IMG/VR virus record: IMGVR_UViG_3300031825_000013
Span: 1 to 59,918 of that record
Length of the DNA: 59,918 nt
Strand: one strand, 5' to 3'
Origin: a virus
Part shown: piece by piece, positions 30,779 to 41,300 of the stretch
How positions within the stretch are numbered: the first letter of the stretch is position 1
Layout of the letters: the number at the start of each line of letters is the position of its first letter
The notes under the pieces: model-generated
What the model was told of the DNA's origin: nothing
The model's input: only the letters and a program-made list of their open reading frames with translations
Databases searched by the model: none
Program-made: the position numbers and the translations under genes

Positions 30779-32455
30779 ATGGCAGGACTCATTGCAGGCG
30801 CCCGGAAGGGCCCACTACTCGACCCCTTGGTTCCTCCGAAACCGCTCGAGCCTCCATTGCCCAATGCCAGGGGAGTCGCGCCCGTTGTTGGTGGGGCCGC
30901 CGTTCAACCAGCGACGAGTGGCGGGGTCGCGCTCCCGGCAAGCCAGATGCCGCCGCGTCAATCCTCGACGGGCGCGGCGCAAGGCCCCGTTGGCGTCACC
31001 ACTGCAGCGGCGACCGGGAGCCCGGCGCCCACCGCCCCCGGAACCTACAAAGCCTTCGCTGCTCCAACCACACAGCGAGCGACCTCCGGCGAGGGGTGGG
31101 AGTATCTCGACCAGTCCGTCCGCAATTCCGCGATCGGTGATGGATTCTCCGGGGTCAGGGATGGTTTCCTGTGGGTCGGGGGTCAAAGGATCATGCCGCA
31201 GACAGGAAGCGCCGCCGAAGACTCTGCGACCCTCTACCAGTTCGGCTACCGTCCTCCGGGGTCCAGTGGTGGGGGATCGGACTTCACCTCGCCGTTCACG
31301 GCCCCCGCCCACGGGGTGCAGCCCAGCGGAACGCCAACGGGGACGCAACCAACGGGAGCGCCCGGCGCGCAACCCGACGGCACGCCCCCGGCCGGCACAC
31401 AACCGGACGTGTCGGGACCCGTCGGGACCCCCGCCTGGAATCCTGCTGCGGGCTTGATCGATCAGGTCAAGGGCATCACGCCCGACACCGCGATCGCTGC
31501 CGCCTACGACCCCACCGCCGTTCCGGACACACAGCAAGCCACCGCTACCGGCTATGACGCCCAGGGCTATACCGCGGACCAAGTGCGGGAGAACCTGAGC
31601 CAAGCCACGAACCGCATCATCGGCGAAGACTCTCCCCTCATGGCGCGGGCCCGAGCTGGAGCCGCCGCTACTGCCAATGCGCGGGGCTTGCTCAACTCCT
31701 CCATGGCCGTCCAAGCCGGAGAGACGGCCGTGCTGGATCAGGCCATTGCCCTTGCCGCGGGTGACGTGGACGTGAGCAAGTTCAACGTCGGCGAGAACAA
31801 CGCTGCCATGCGCTTCTCCGCCGACGCGAAGAACACAGCCGCCGCGTTTCTGGTGGATGCGAAGAACAAGGCTTCCCAGTTCAACACCGGGGAGTCGAAC
31901 AAGGCCGCGCTGTTCGCCGTGGAGCAAGCCAACCTCGCCGCCCGCTTTGCGGCGGAAGCGGAACAAGCCGCGAGCGAGTTCAACGCGACGGCTTTCAACC
32001 AGGCCAAGCAGCGCTACGCCGATGCTGTCAACGCTGCTGCTGCCGCTCAGTTCGAGGCCGAGAACCTTGCTCGCCGGGATACCGCGACCTTCTCTCAGCA
32101 GGCGAATCTCGAGAAGATGCGCAACCAAACGCAGCTTCAAACCGCGCAAATCTCAGCGTCTTCGGACGCCGCGAGAATCGCCTCCGCAGAGCGGGAGGGC
32201 GCTGCAAACCGTGCCGCCAGGAAGGGCGAGTTCGACACCAACACGCAGTTGGAAATCGACAAGATGGGCCAGAACGCCGTCACCGAATATTCCCGGGGTA
32301 GTGCAGCCATCGATGCGATGGACCTGGAGCCCGAGGCCAGAGCCAATGCTCACGCGAACTACGATGCGATCTGGGCGGGGAACCCGTATCTGCCTCTGAA
32401 CATCGAGCCGCCCAAGCCGGAATCCGAACCGGAACCAGAGCCGGAGAAGACCTAA
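30779..32455 (+). CDS. Ejection-type internal virion protein, 558 aa
   Basis: The N-terminal third is low complexity (Pro/Gly/Ala/Thr). The C-terminal part (~220-520) is a long alanine-rich helix with repeats such as MRFSADAKNTAAAFLVDAKNKASQFNTGESNKAALFAVEQANLAARF. This composition and place are typical of proteins carried in the capsid and injected with DNA in Bcep22-like podoviruses. GTG 30773 is an alternative start. Confidence 0.72.
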   Translation: MAGLIAGARKGPLLDPLVPPKPLEPPLPNARGVAPVVGGAAVQPATSGGVALPASQMPPRQSSTGAAQGPVGVTTAAATGSPAPTAPGTYKAFAAPTTQRATSGEGWEYLDQSVRNSAIGDGFSGVRDGFLWVGGQRIMPQTGSAAEDSATLYQFGYRPPGSSGGGSDFTSPFTAPAHGVQPSGTPTGTQPTGAPGAQPDGTPPAGTQPDVSGPVGTPAWNPAAGLIDQVKGITPDTAIAAAYDPTAVPDTQQATATGYDAQGYTADQVRENLSQATNRIIGEDSPLMARARAGAAATANARGLLNSSMAVQAGETAVLDQAIALAAGDVDVSKFNVGENNAAMRFSADAKNTAAAFLVDAKNKASQFNTGESNKAALFAVEQANLAARFAAEAEQAASEFNATAFNQAKQRYADAVNAAAAAQFEAENLARRDTATFSQQANLEKMRNQTQLQTAQISASSDAARIASAEREGAANRAARKGEFDTNTQLEIDKMGQNAVTEYSRGSAAIDAMDLEPEARANAHANYDAIWAGNPYLPLNIEPPKPESEPEPEPEKT

Positions 32456-32899
32456 ATGGATGAACTCGACTTTGGCACCCTGAATGGGTGGATGGACGAA
32501 GTCCCCGCAGTGGATATGCCGGAACTCGTCGACGTTCCTGAAATCGAGGCGATTCCCCCGGTCGAAGAGATCGACAACGCGGGCTTGCTTGAAGAGGTTT
32601 CCCAAGAGCCCGTCATAGACCTCAAGGAAGTCAAGGATCAATTTGAAAAGGGCCCGGACAGCTTCAAGGCGTGGGCCAGCAGCCTTGACGACTCGACGAA
32701 GAAAGCCGTCTTCAGCGCTCTCCAGATGGGCGCTGGTGCGGCCATGAAAGGCTTGGCCGCCAAGAACGAATCCGACGACCGCAAGGAACTGGAGAATCAG
32801 AGGCGGGAGGACAAGATGCGCCGCTCGCAAGTCGCGGATCGCTCCGCCCTGTACGCACCCAAAGTCTCCGCCGGCATCCTCGCGTCCCGGAGGGGCTGA
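32456..32899 (+). CDS. Ejection-region protein with shared C-terminal tail, 147 aa
   Basis: The N-terminal half is very acidic (MDELDFGTLNGWMDEVPAVD...EIEAIPPVEEIDNAG). The C-terminal ~40 residues (SDDRKELENQRREDKMRRSQ...GILASRRG) match the tail of the next gene. It starts directly after the previous stop. Confidence 0.7.
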   Translation: MDELDFGTLNGWMDEVPAVDMPELVDVPEIEAIPPVEEIDNAGLLEEVSQEPVIDLKEVKDQFEKGPDSFKAWASSLDDSTKKAVFSALQMGAGAAMKGLAAKNESDDRKELENQRREDKMRRSQVADRSALYAPKVSAGILASRRG

Positions 32900-32900
32900 C

Positions 32901-34001
32901 ATGGCTCTCGACCAACGCTACCTCGACAAGCTGAAGGCCGAATATCTCCGTCGGGATAGGGAAACGAAAACGGGGGGCAGCGAGACGCAGAGCGAGTGGG
33001 ACCCCGTTGCGGCGGAGGAGCAGTGGAACGCCTTGAGCGAGCAGGACAAGGTGAACCTCGGCAACGGGTATTTGCCCGTCAAGCTCGACGACGACGACCC
33101 TGATGTGGCTGCGTTCAAGGCCAAGTTTGGTGAAGGGAAGTTTGACCGCGCGGAAGTCAATGACCAACAACTTTCCGGATACCAGACCGGCTACGGCATC
33201 CCGCAGTACGGCAGGCACGGGCTTGAGGACTTCGCGCAAGACCCCTCCAGAGTCTTGTGGCTGGACGGCCCCGAGGTTCCCATCGAGAAACGCCGCTGGA
33301 TCATGGAGGCTGGGAACATCAAGGGCGACACTATCGCCCAGGCTCAAGCAGAGGGTGACGACGGGCTCTCCGATCTGGGGTGGGCGATTTCCGCCCTCGC
33401 CCTGTTCGGGGGTGCCGTGGCTTTGGCTGGAACGGCTGGGGCTGCGGGGACGGTCGCTGCGGAGGGGGCCGCAGGTGGGGCCGCGGGCGGAGCCGCTGGA
33501 ACGGCCGCCGCAGGGGCTACAGACGCCGCTGCTGCGGAGCTGGTTGCTACCGGAGGGGGGGCTGGGGCGGGGCTAACCCCAGCATCCTACACGGGGCTGG
33601 GTGGCGAGTTTGCCGCTGGGACGGAGGGCATTCTCGCCGGGTCCACGACCGCCGTTCCGGAAGTCGTGGCAGCGGACATGGCCGTTCCTGAAGCTGTCGC
33701 CGCGGCGAATCCGACGCTCGCGGCGGCCCCCGAGATTTCCGGGGGTGGGTGGTGGGCGAACCTGTCACCCGCATCGAGAAGCCTCCTCACCCGGGCGGGC
33801 CTTCAAGCCGCTGGAGTGGGGGCGAGCGCGCTGATTTCGGCCAACGCGCAGCGAAACGCCTCCGAGGACCGGAAAGAGACTGAGGAGCAGCGCCGGCAGG
33901 ACACCATTCGTCGCCACGCCGTTGCTCCGAGAGGCAACACCTACACGGCCAAGCCCCTTCCGGGCGGGCTGATCGCATCGCGCAGAGGGGGGGGTGGATG
34001 A
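32901..34001 (+). CDS. Ejection-region protein with glycine/alanine-rich membrane segment, 366 aa
   Basis: The N-terminal domain (~1-150) is polar (DDDDPDVAAFKAKFGEGKFDRAEV). The centre (~160-225) is a long Ala/Gly stretch able to span membranes (WAISALALFGGAVALAGTAG...), as expected of a channel-forming ejection protein. The C-terminus repeats the SEDRKETEEQRRQDTIRR...GGLIASRRG tail of the preceding gene. Confidence 0.7.
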   Translation: MALDQRYLDKLKAEYLRRDRETKTGGSETQSEWDPVAAEEQWNALSEQDKVNLGNGYLPVKLDDDDPDVAAFKAKFGEGKFDRAEVNDQQLSGYQTGYGIPQYGRHGLEDFAQDPSRVLWLDGPEVPIEKRRWIMEAGNIKGDTIAQAQAEGDDGLSDLGWAISALALFGGAVALAGTAGAAGTVAAEGAAGGAAGGAAGTAAAGATDAAAAELVATGGGAGAGLTPASYTGLGGEFAAGTEGILAGSTTAVPEVVAADMAVPEAVAAANPTLAAAPEISGGGWWANLSPASRSLLTRAGLQAAGVGASALISANAQRNASEDRKETEEQRRQDTIRRHAVAPRGNTYTAKPLPGGLIASRRGGGG

Positions 34002-34387
34002 TGGGCCAAGCCAACAAGATGTACGACTGGGTGATGCTCCAGGTGCGCGAGTCGATCTTCAACGACCAAGGCATCCAAGCCGTTCTCGGGAAGATCCGCA
34101 GTGCCGACGATCCTGTAGCCGGCATCGGGCACACCGCAGCCATGCTCATTCGCTCCGTGGTGTCGGGGGCCAAAGAGAAGGGAGCCTCCGTTCCCAAGGA
34201 AGTCCTGTCTGCCGCGTTCAAGGAAACCGTGGGTGACTTGGTTGAGCTCGCGGTAGCTGCAAAAGTCATCGGCGAGGAACAGAAGGTGCAGGTCGCTCAA
34301 GTCGCCATGAAGCAAGGGGCGGGGTTCTTCCAGAAAGCCGCTCCGAAAAGACCCATGGGCCTGATCCAACAAGCGAGGGGAGCCTGA
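34001..34387 (+). CDS. Hypothetical ejection-region protein, 128 aa
   Basis: Mostly helical: MGQANKMYDWVMLQVRESIF, a central AMLIRSVVSGAKEKGASVPKEVLSAAFKETVGDLVELAVAAKVIGEEQ, and C-terminal IQQARGA. Similar conserved small proteins accompany large ejection proteins in related podoviruses. ATG 33998 is also possible. Confidence 0.7.
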   Translation: MGQANKMYDWVMLQVRESIFNDQGIQAVLGKIRSADDPVAGIGHTAAMLIRSVVSGAKEKGASVPKEVLSAAFKETVGDLVELAVAAKVIGEEQKVQVAQVAMKQGAGFFQKAAPKRPMGLIQQARGA

Positions 34388-34388
34388 C

Positions 34389-35366
34389 ATGGCTGGCTAT
34401 GGCAACGTGCTTCTGCAAGGGGTGCTTGGGGCCGTCTCTGGAGGGGCGGGGTCCTTGGTGCATGACATGGACCTCGACCGCAAGAAGCAGGACGCGATGG
34501 ACCTGGAGCGGCGCAAGGGAGAGATGGCGCAGAAGCGCCTCAAGTTTCTCGACGATCTGAAGCGCAGCAACGAAGCCGAGACTCGCCAGCGCTCCGCTGA
34601 CTTCTACAAGCAGAACAAGCTCCCGCCCGAGGAAATCCCCGGCGAGGAAGTCGATGAGCAGGGCAACAAGATCGGCGACATCACTGCGGTCTCGGAGCCA
34701 TCCCGCAGGGCGCAGGCGGAGTACTACGCTTCCAAGTCGCTCTTGACCGGAGACAAGGGCATCATCGACTCCGCGCGAGGGGAAGCCAAGGACGTTCGCG
34801 CCGAGGACGAGCAACAACGCAAGGCTGCGGTGGACGAGCGCAGGGCTTCCAACGAGGCCGAGCGCCTGCGTCTCCAAGGTCTGCGGGACGAGGCGAAGTC
34901 CGAAAACGAGCGCAAGCGCCTCGACGCGATGATCGCCAGGCTCAACAAGGGCGAGTCCGGAGAGGGCAAGGAGCCCGCCAAGATCCGCGAGGTCAAGGCT
35001 CTGGCAGAGCTGGCCTTCGGCGGGGACATCGAGAAGGCCACGTCCTTTGCCTATGGCACCAACGCGAAGCCCCGGGCGGAAGCCGTCATGTCCATGTTCG
35101 CCGCGCTCAAGGACACTGACATGGACACCGGCAAGGCCAGCGACCGGATGAAGCGGGCCGAGGAGATGGTGGACGCCCTGCGTGGCAAGGACACCGCCTC
35201 GCGGGGTGGGGTCAAGGTCGGTGGAGAAAAGACCGAGGCGAAAGTCGAAACGAAAGCCGCCCCGAAGGAAGCCTCCAAACCGAAGTCCAAGGCCGAGTAT
35301 GACGCGCTTCCCTCCGGGGCGCTCTACGTCAATCCGAAGGATGGCAAGACCTACAGGAAGCCGTAA
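34389..35366 (+). CDS. Ejection-region internal virion protein, 325 aa
   Basis: Starts MAGYGNVLLQGVLGAVSGGAG (a possible membrane-active glycine-rich helix), then long charged coiled coils (DLDRKKQDAMDLERRKGEMAQKRLKFL; DEAKSENERKRLDAMIARL). It ends YDALPSGALYVNPKDGKTYRKP, a tail motif seen at the C-terminus of internal virion proteins in several podoviruses. It ends on the first base of the giant gene's ATG. Confidence 0.72.
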   Translation: MAGYGNVLLQGVLGAVSGGAGSLVHDMDLDRKKQDAMDLERRKGEMAQKRLKFLDDLKRSNEAETRQRSADFYKQNKLPPEEIPGEEVDEQGNKIGDITAVSEPSRRAQAEYYASKSLLTGDKGIIDSARGEAKDVRAEDEQQRKAAVDERRASNEAERLRLQGLRDEAKSENERKRLDAMIARLNKGESGEGKEPAKIREVKALAELAFGGDIEKATSFAYGTNAKPRAEAVMSMFAALKDTDMDTGKASDRMKRAEEMVDALRGKDTASRGGVKVGGEKTEAKVETKAAPKEASKPKSKAEYDALPSGALYVNPKDGKTYRKP

Positions 35367-38300
35367 TGGCCGACGACTACGAAGTCCGCGGGTGGGACGA
35401 CGAGGTAGAAACTCGGGGTTGGGATGACGAGCCGGAAGGCGGGCTTCTTGCGTCCGCGAAGCAAACCATCGGCTCCACCATCAAGGGGGTAGGCCGGGCG
35501 GCATCGGACTACATCCCCGGCGTGTCTGCCGACAACCCCGTTACCCGGTATGGCCAGGAGATCGTCGACGCCAACCCGACGGCGGTCCATAGCCTCTCCG
35601 ACATCGCCGAGAAGCCCGGCACGGCCATCACGGAGGCCGTAGGCAACGCCGCGCCCCCGATGGCCGGCATGGTCGGGGCCCGGGCCTTGGGCATGGGCAT
35701 CACTGCGGCGGCGCCCTTTACGGGCCCCCTGGCCCCCGCCGTTGCGGCCGTGGGACAGGGCATCGCGTGGCTTGGCCCCCCGGCCATTGCCGCGCTGCCG
35801 TCCTACAGCGGGATTCGGGACAAACAGATCCTCAACGATCCGGCCAACGAAGCCGATGCCAAGGCGAAGGCTGTTGCCGCGCTGGGCGCCGGCGCGGTGG
35901 GCCTGATCGAGAACAAGTTCGGCCCGCAAGAATGGGCCCTGTCGGCCATGACGAAAGAGGGCCGAGCCCAACTGGCCAAGAAGTTCGCTGCCGCCACCTT
36001 GACCGGATCGATCGCCAAGGGCGGCGCCCGCGGTGCGATTGTTGAAGGCTCCGAGGAGCTCGTCCAGAACCCCATCGAGCAAGCCGCGGCCTTCGACAAT
36101 CCCCTGACCCCCGAAAATCTGCGAGACACCGCATTTTCCGGCGCGATGGGCGCCATTGGCGGCGGCGTCCTGGGCGGCGGTGCGGGCGCGTCCTTCCGTG
36201 CCTCGCAGGCCCCTGCCCCCAAGCCCATCGAGCAAGTCGCCGCCGAGGTCATGCAATCCCCCGACCTCGACTCGGCCATCAACGCGGCAGAAGCCGCGAT
36301 CAACGCGCCCGTGCCGGCCGTTGGACAACCCACCCCCGAAGTGTCCACTTCCGAACAAGCGCCCGAAGTGGGTACGATCGCGCCCAACGTGGGCATGCCC
36401 GAACTCTCCGCGCCCACCACGGCGTACAGCGAGCCCGTTGGGGCTCCGATCACCGGGGAGCCTGTCATCGTCGGGGGCGTGGACTACGGCCGCATGGCCG
36501 ACATGACCGAGAAGCAGCTTGAAGCCATCTCGAGACTGGCCCGGGGAGGGAACCGGGAAGCCGCGGCTGCCGAGCTGGAGCGCCGGGCTGCGACCGTCAA
36601 CCAGGAGGAGCCCCGTGCAGATCAAGTACCACAAGATGTTGGGCTGGCTGCGCCCGCTGTGGCGCCCGACCAAGAACCGGCGCCCGTTGATGTGGCGCCT
36701 GTGCCCGCCGCTGTGGAAGCGCCGATTCCTGCTGCCGTCGCTGCACCTGCGCCGGTATCCGAGGCCGCACCTGTAGGGACATCGCCCGGAGACCAACTGC
36801 CAAACGGGTTTCGTGTAGGCCCGCAACAAGGGGAGAAATTCAGGGTCGGCCAAGTGGCAGCTATGGGCGGGGGCGTGCAACTCGAAAAGCGCCTGCCTGC
36901 CGGGACCGTTGCGTCGTTCTTCGTCAAGAAAGACGGCACCCTATTTGAGCCGTCCGTAAACCGGGCGGAAGATCGCTCTGCCATCTGGGTTCCAGAAACG
37001 GCAGAGCGCGGGAAGCAGGCTGAATCCATTCTCAACGAGATGGGCGCGCTTGCGCTTACAGACCCTCGTCGCGCGGAAGCAAAGGCTAGGCTCAAGGCGC
37101 TTGTTACGTCCGCACCTGTAGTCGAAAAGGCTGCAATCGTTGCAGGGAACGCAACAGTTGCGCCAGCCCAGCCCAATCGAACGGGCCCTAATGCGCTTAG
37201 TGGCGATTATCTTGGGCAGATCGTTGACGCCGGCAACAACGCGGAGGCCACCAATGAAAGAGCCGTGGAAGTTCCTGAACGAACCGCCGACACAGCCGCC
37301 GGTCCCACTGACGCCGATGGAGTTCCTCAAGGTCCCGAAGCCGCTGTACCGGGAGCAGAAGAAGAGGGGACCGCACAAGCGCAGGGACCCGTAGCGTTCA
37401 AGGACTTCACCGCCCCCAAGGCGATCAAGAACGCAGACGGGAAGGTCATCGTCCGCAAGGATGAAGTCCGCACGTTCAAGACGGAGAAGCAGGCGCAGGC
37501 TTACTCCAAGAGCAACGCGCTCAAGGGCTATGTCCCACGCGAAACCTCGGACGGGTGGGTGCTCTCGAAGTCGGATCGTGAGCAAAATGATTTTGCTACC
37601 AGGATGGCAGAACAACGCGCACAAGAGGATGCGCTTGGCGCTCGACTCTCAGAGATGAGCGGAGAAGAGATTGAAGCCGAATACCAATCCATCAAGACGG
37701 CAAATGATGCTGTAGAGAGAGCAGCCATCAAGAAGTTTCTCGGCCCCAAAAAACTCGCGGAGTATGACGCTATTACCGGCCGACGCAGAAAAGATGCGTG
37801 GCTAGAAAAGAACATCACCAACGATGCGCAAGATTACATGAATGAGCGCATGCAGCCGGAGGCGTTCGCAGAGCAATTCCGTGGAGCGGCCGGGGCCTTC
37901 GACGAAACCTCTCCCAAGGCCCTCGGTGAATCCATTGCGGTTCTTTCCAAGGATGTTGACAAGCCGGGCTTCATGGCAAGCCCGAAGGGGGTAACGTTCA
38001 AGGCCGCCCTTCGCTACGCCATGGAGCAAGGGTGGAGCATGGATGACGTGCTTTCAGGGATGCGTGCGCGCGCCTCTCGATGGGCCGGAGACGATGCGCA
38101 AGAGCTATTCTCGCGGCTCTTCAAGCGGAGCGATGGCAAGCCTCCCGTCATAGCGAAACAGCCTCGCGCAGAAATTCAGCCAGGACAAGCCGCACTCACC
38201 GTCCAATCCGAATCCGAGATCCGCGCCGACGAGGCTCTCGCCAAGAAGTCCGCAGACGAGAAGGCCAAGCGCGACAACGCGCCAAGCGCGGACGGCTTCG

Positions 38301-41300
38301 TGCTCACGGGTTCCTCCCGCATGGTGGACGAGGCAGAAGCGAGGGGGCAGGGGCCGCTATTCTCGCGCGCCGAGCCCGTATCGCTAGGCGAGTTCTGGCA
38401 GGACTACGCCAGCGGAGACACCGCATTCCAGTACGGGAAGAGCGATTCCTCCGACATCGAGCAGATCGCCAAGGACTACCAGGCCGACTCAAGCAAATGG
38501 CGAGTTGAGAAGACCCAACGCAGTCAGAGGGTCCCCGGCTCGTTTGACCCCGAAATGGTCGAGATCATCAACATTGACGCCAAGGACGGGGATGGCAGGT
38601 TTCGGCCCTTCTTGGAAGTTCATCCCGATCCTGCTGGCGATCCGAACGCGGTGTTCATTCGCATCAACGAAACCGGCTCCTGGCCCAAGAGAATGGATGG
38701 GGCGCTCGCCTACCAGATGGCGATGGCTTGGACGGCAAACAACGGGCTGAAGCTCAACCCGGACACCGACCTGCTGCCGGTAAACCGCCTGCGTAGGACC
38801 GAAGCGATGATCTCCGCCATGCTCAAGTACGGGGAGAAGGCGGGGCAGATTCGCCCGCATCATGAGCAGTACGTCGGACTGTTGGACGAGGCTGACTGGA
38901 ACAGCATCCAGAAAGGCGGGGTGGACGGCTACTCGGCCACGTTCCCGGCCGGCGTCAAAAAGACGCTCGAACGGCTTCGGGATGCCTTGTGGGTAGACCC
39001 CGAGAAGGGGGCCACAAAGGCGGAGAAAAGTGACATTTTCCGTAGAAATCTTGAGGGGCTTCTGATAGCCTCAAGTGAACTGGCCCGCCGTCGCGTGCCG
39101 GCTCTCAATGAGTTGAAGGTCAACGATGCTGGCGAGATTGAAAACACGGTTACAGGCGAACGCTCAAATCTGCGGCGAACTGCGGACATGGGGGTTCTGG
39201 GCCTACCTGCCTCCGCGCTGGAAAGAGGCGTTGGCCGCACTACGGGACTCCGCGTGGTTGCTACGCTTTCGATCCAACGCGGATTTCATCCAACAGCATC
39301 CGACATACTGGGCGCACCGAGCGGCAAGCAACGCCTACCCGACGCCGAAGGCGGGGATGGTGTTCTGGCTCAAGGTCTTGGAGGGCGCCTTCAGGTTGAC
39401 CCTAGTCAGGCTCGGGTACTTGCCGCCGCGCTAGGCGAAAAGGCGCTCTACAGCCGAGAGGCTCCGCGCGAGTTCCGCCGCACTCTCGCTATGGAATCCG
39501 GCATCGCCGTCAAGGAGGCGCAAGCCGTCCTTGATTCCCTCGGAGTCGAGGGTGAAGCAGTAGAGTCCCCCGACGACCTTCCCAAGAATCTCCTCCGGCA
39601 GATCGAGAGCAAGGGTGCCAAGGGCGACGTGCGCGGGGTGTTCGATCCCTCGACGGGGAAAATCTACGTCATCGCCAGCCGGGTCGAAAACCGCGACCTA
39701 GCTGCGTTTGTGGCGCTGCATGAGAGCGCGCACCGAGGACTTCGGAGGCTCTTCGGGGTGGAGCTTGATCCAACCCTGCGCGACATCTACAACACGAATT
39801 CCAACGTCAAGACGAAGGCGAACGTGCTTCGCTCCAAGCACGATTTGTCCATCGAGGAGGCGACCGAGGAAGTCATCGCCGACCTCGCCAAGAGGGGCCA
39901 GGCGCAGAAACTCGTCGGGTGGGACAAGTTCGTCGCGTTCATCAAGAAGTGGCTCGCCAATCGAGGGTTCAAGGTCGAGTGGACGGACACGATGGTCGAA
40001 GTCCTCGCGGGGGCGGCTGCGGAGGTTGGCAAGAAAGGCCCGACCGTGTTCACCGGGGAGGATGCGAAACGGCTCAACCTCGGCGCCACGAAAGAGAAGG
40101 ATGCAGAGGACGGGCCGCGCCTGTCCCGTGGTCGGCCCAAGTGGGTAGAAAACGGCTCCGCAGAACTCAAGTCGGCCGCGTCGAAGATCGACACCTACGC
40201 GCCGAACAAGTCGTTCAAGGAAAAATTCGCCGAGCTGCAAAAGAACTGGGCCGACCGCGCCATCCAGGAGGTCTTTGACCCGTACATCGCGCTCAAGAAG
40301 CTCACGCCCAACGGGTACATCCTGGCGCGGATGGTGAAGTCGGCAGACACCTCGCTCGAGGCCGCGCTGCGCTTCGGGAAGCCGAGACTCGCCGATGATG
40401 GCTCCATTGTCGGGGACCTGGACATGAAGGGCTTCCTCGGCCACATGAGCGAGTTGAACGGGGAGCATGACCGCTTCTTCATGTGGGTGGCCGGGAACCG
40501 CTCCGAAAGGCTGATGCTTGAGGGCAGGGAACACCTGTTCTCGGCCGACGAGATCAAGGCCATGAAGAACCTGATCCGCGAGCAGGGACCGAACGACAAG
40601 TGGAAGGGCGCCGGCTCTAGGCCGCAAGCCTACGCGAAGGCTGCGGAAGCGCTCCGGGCGTACAACCGCGCGTTCATGGACATTGCCGAAAAAACCGGCG
40701 AGATCAACCACGAGTCTCGCGTTCTGTGGGAGCACGACTTCTACATCCCGTTCTTCCGCGTCGACGAGGACATGACGATTCAGGGTCCGTCCCGTGTGAA
40801 AGGGCTTGTGCGGAACGAAGTCTTGAAGAAGCTCAAGGGCGGCACCGAGCCCCTCGGGGACTTGCTCGACAACACCATCCGCAACTGGCAGCACGTCCTT
40901 TCCGCGTCTCTGGCGAACCAGGCGGCCAAGACCGCGCTCAACGCCGCTGTTGATGCGGGAATCGCGGTAGAGGCTGACGAGGCCACGGCGAAGCAACTGG
41001 AGAAGGCCGGGAAGCCGACCGCTGGAGCCACCTACGTCATGGACGATGGCGAGCGGCATTGGTACACCGTGGGCGACCCGTTCGTCCTGGAGGCTATCTC
41101 CGCGCTCGAGACCCCCTCGATCAACTGGGCGGGGATGAAGCTGCTGCGCCAGGCCAAGCGCGTCTTGACGACCGGGGTTACAGCCGCTCCGCCGTTCCGC
41201 ATCCGCAACCTGATTCGGGACTCCTCCACGGCTGTCGCGCAGAATCAGATGTCCTACAACCTCGTCAAGAACGTGTGGGAGGGCTACAAGCACACCAACC

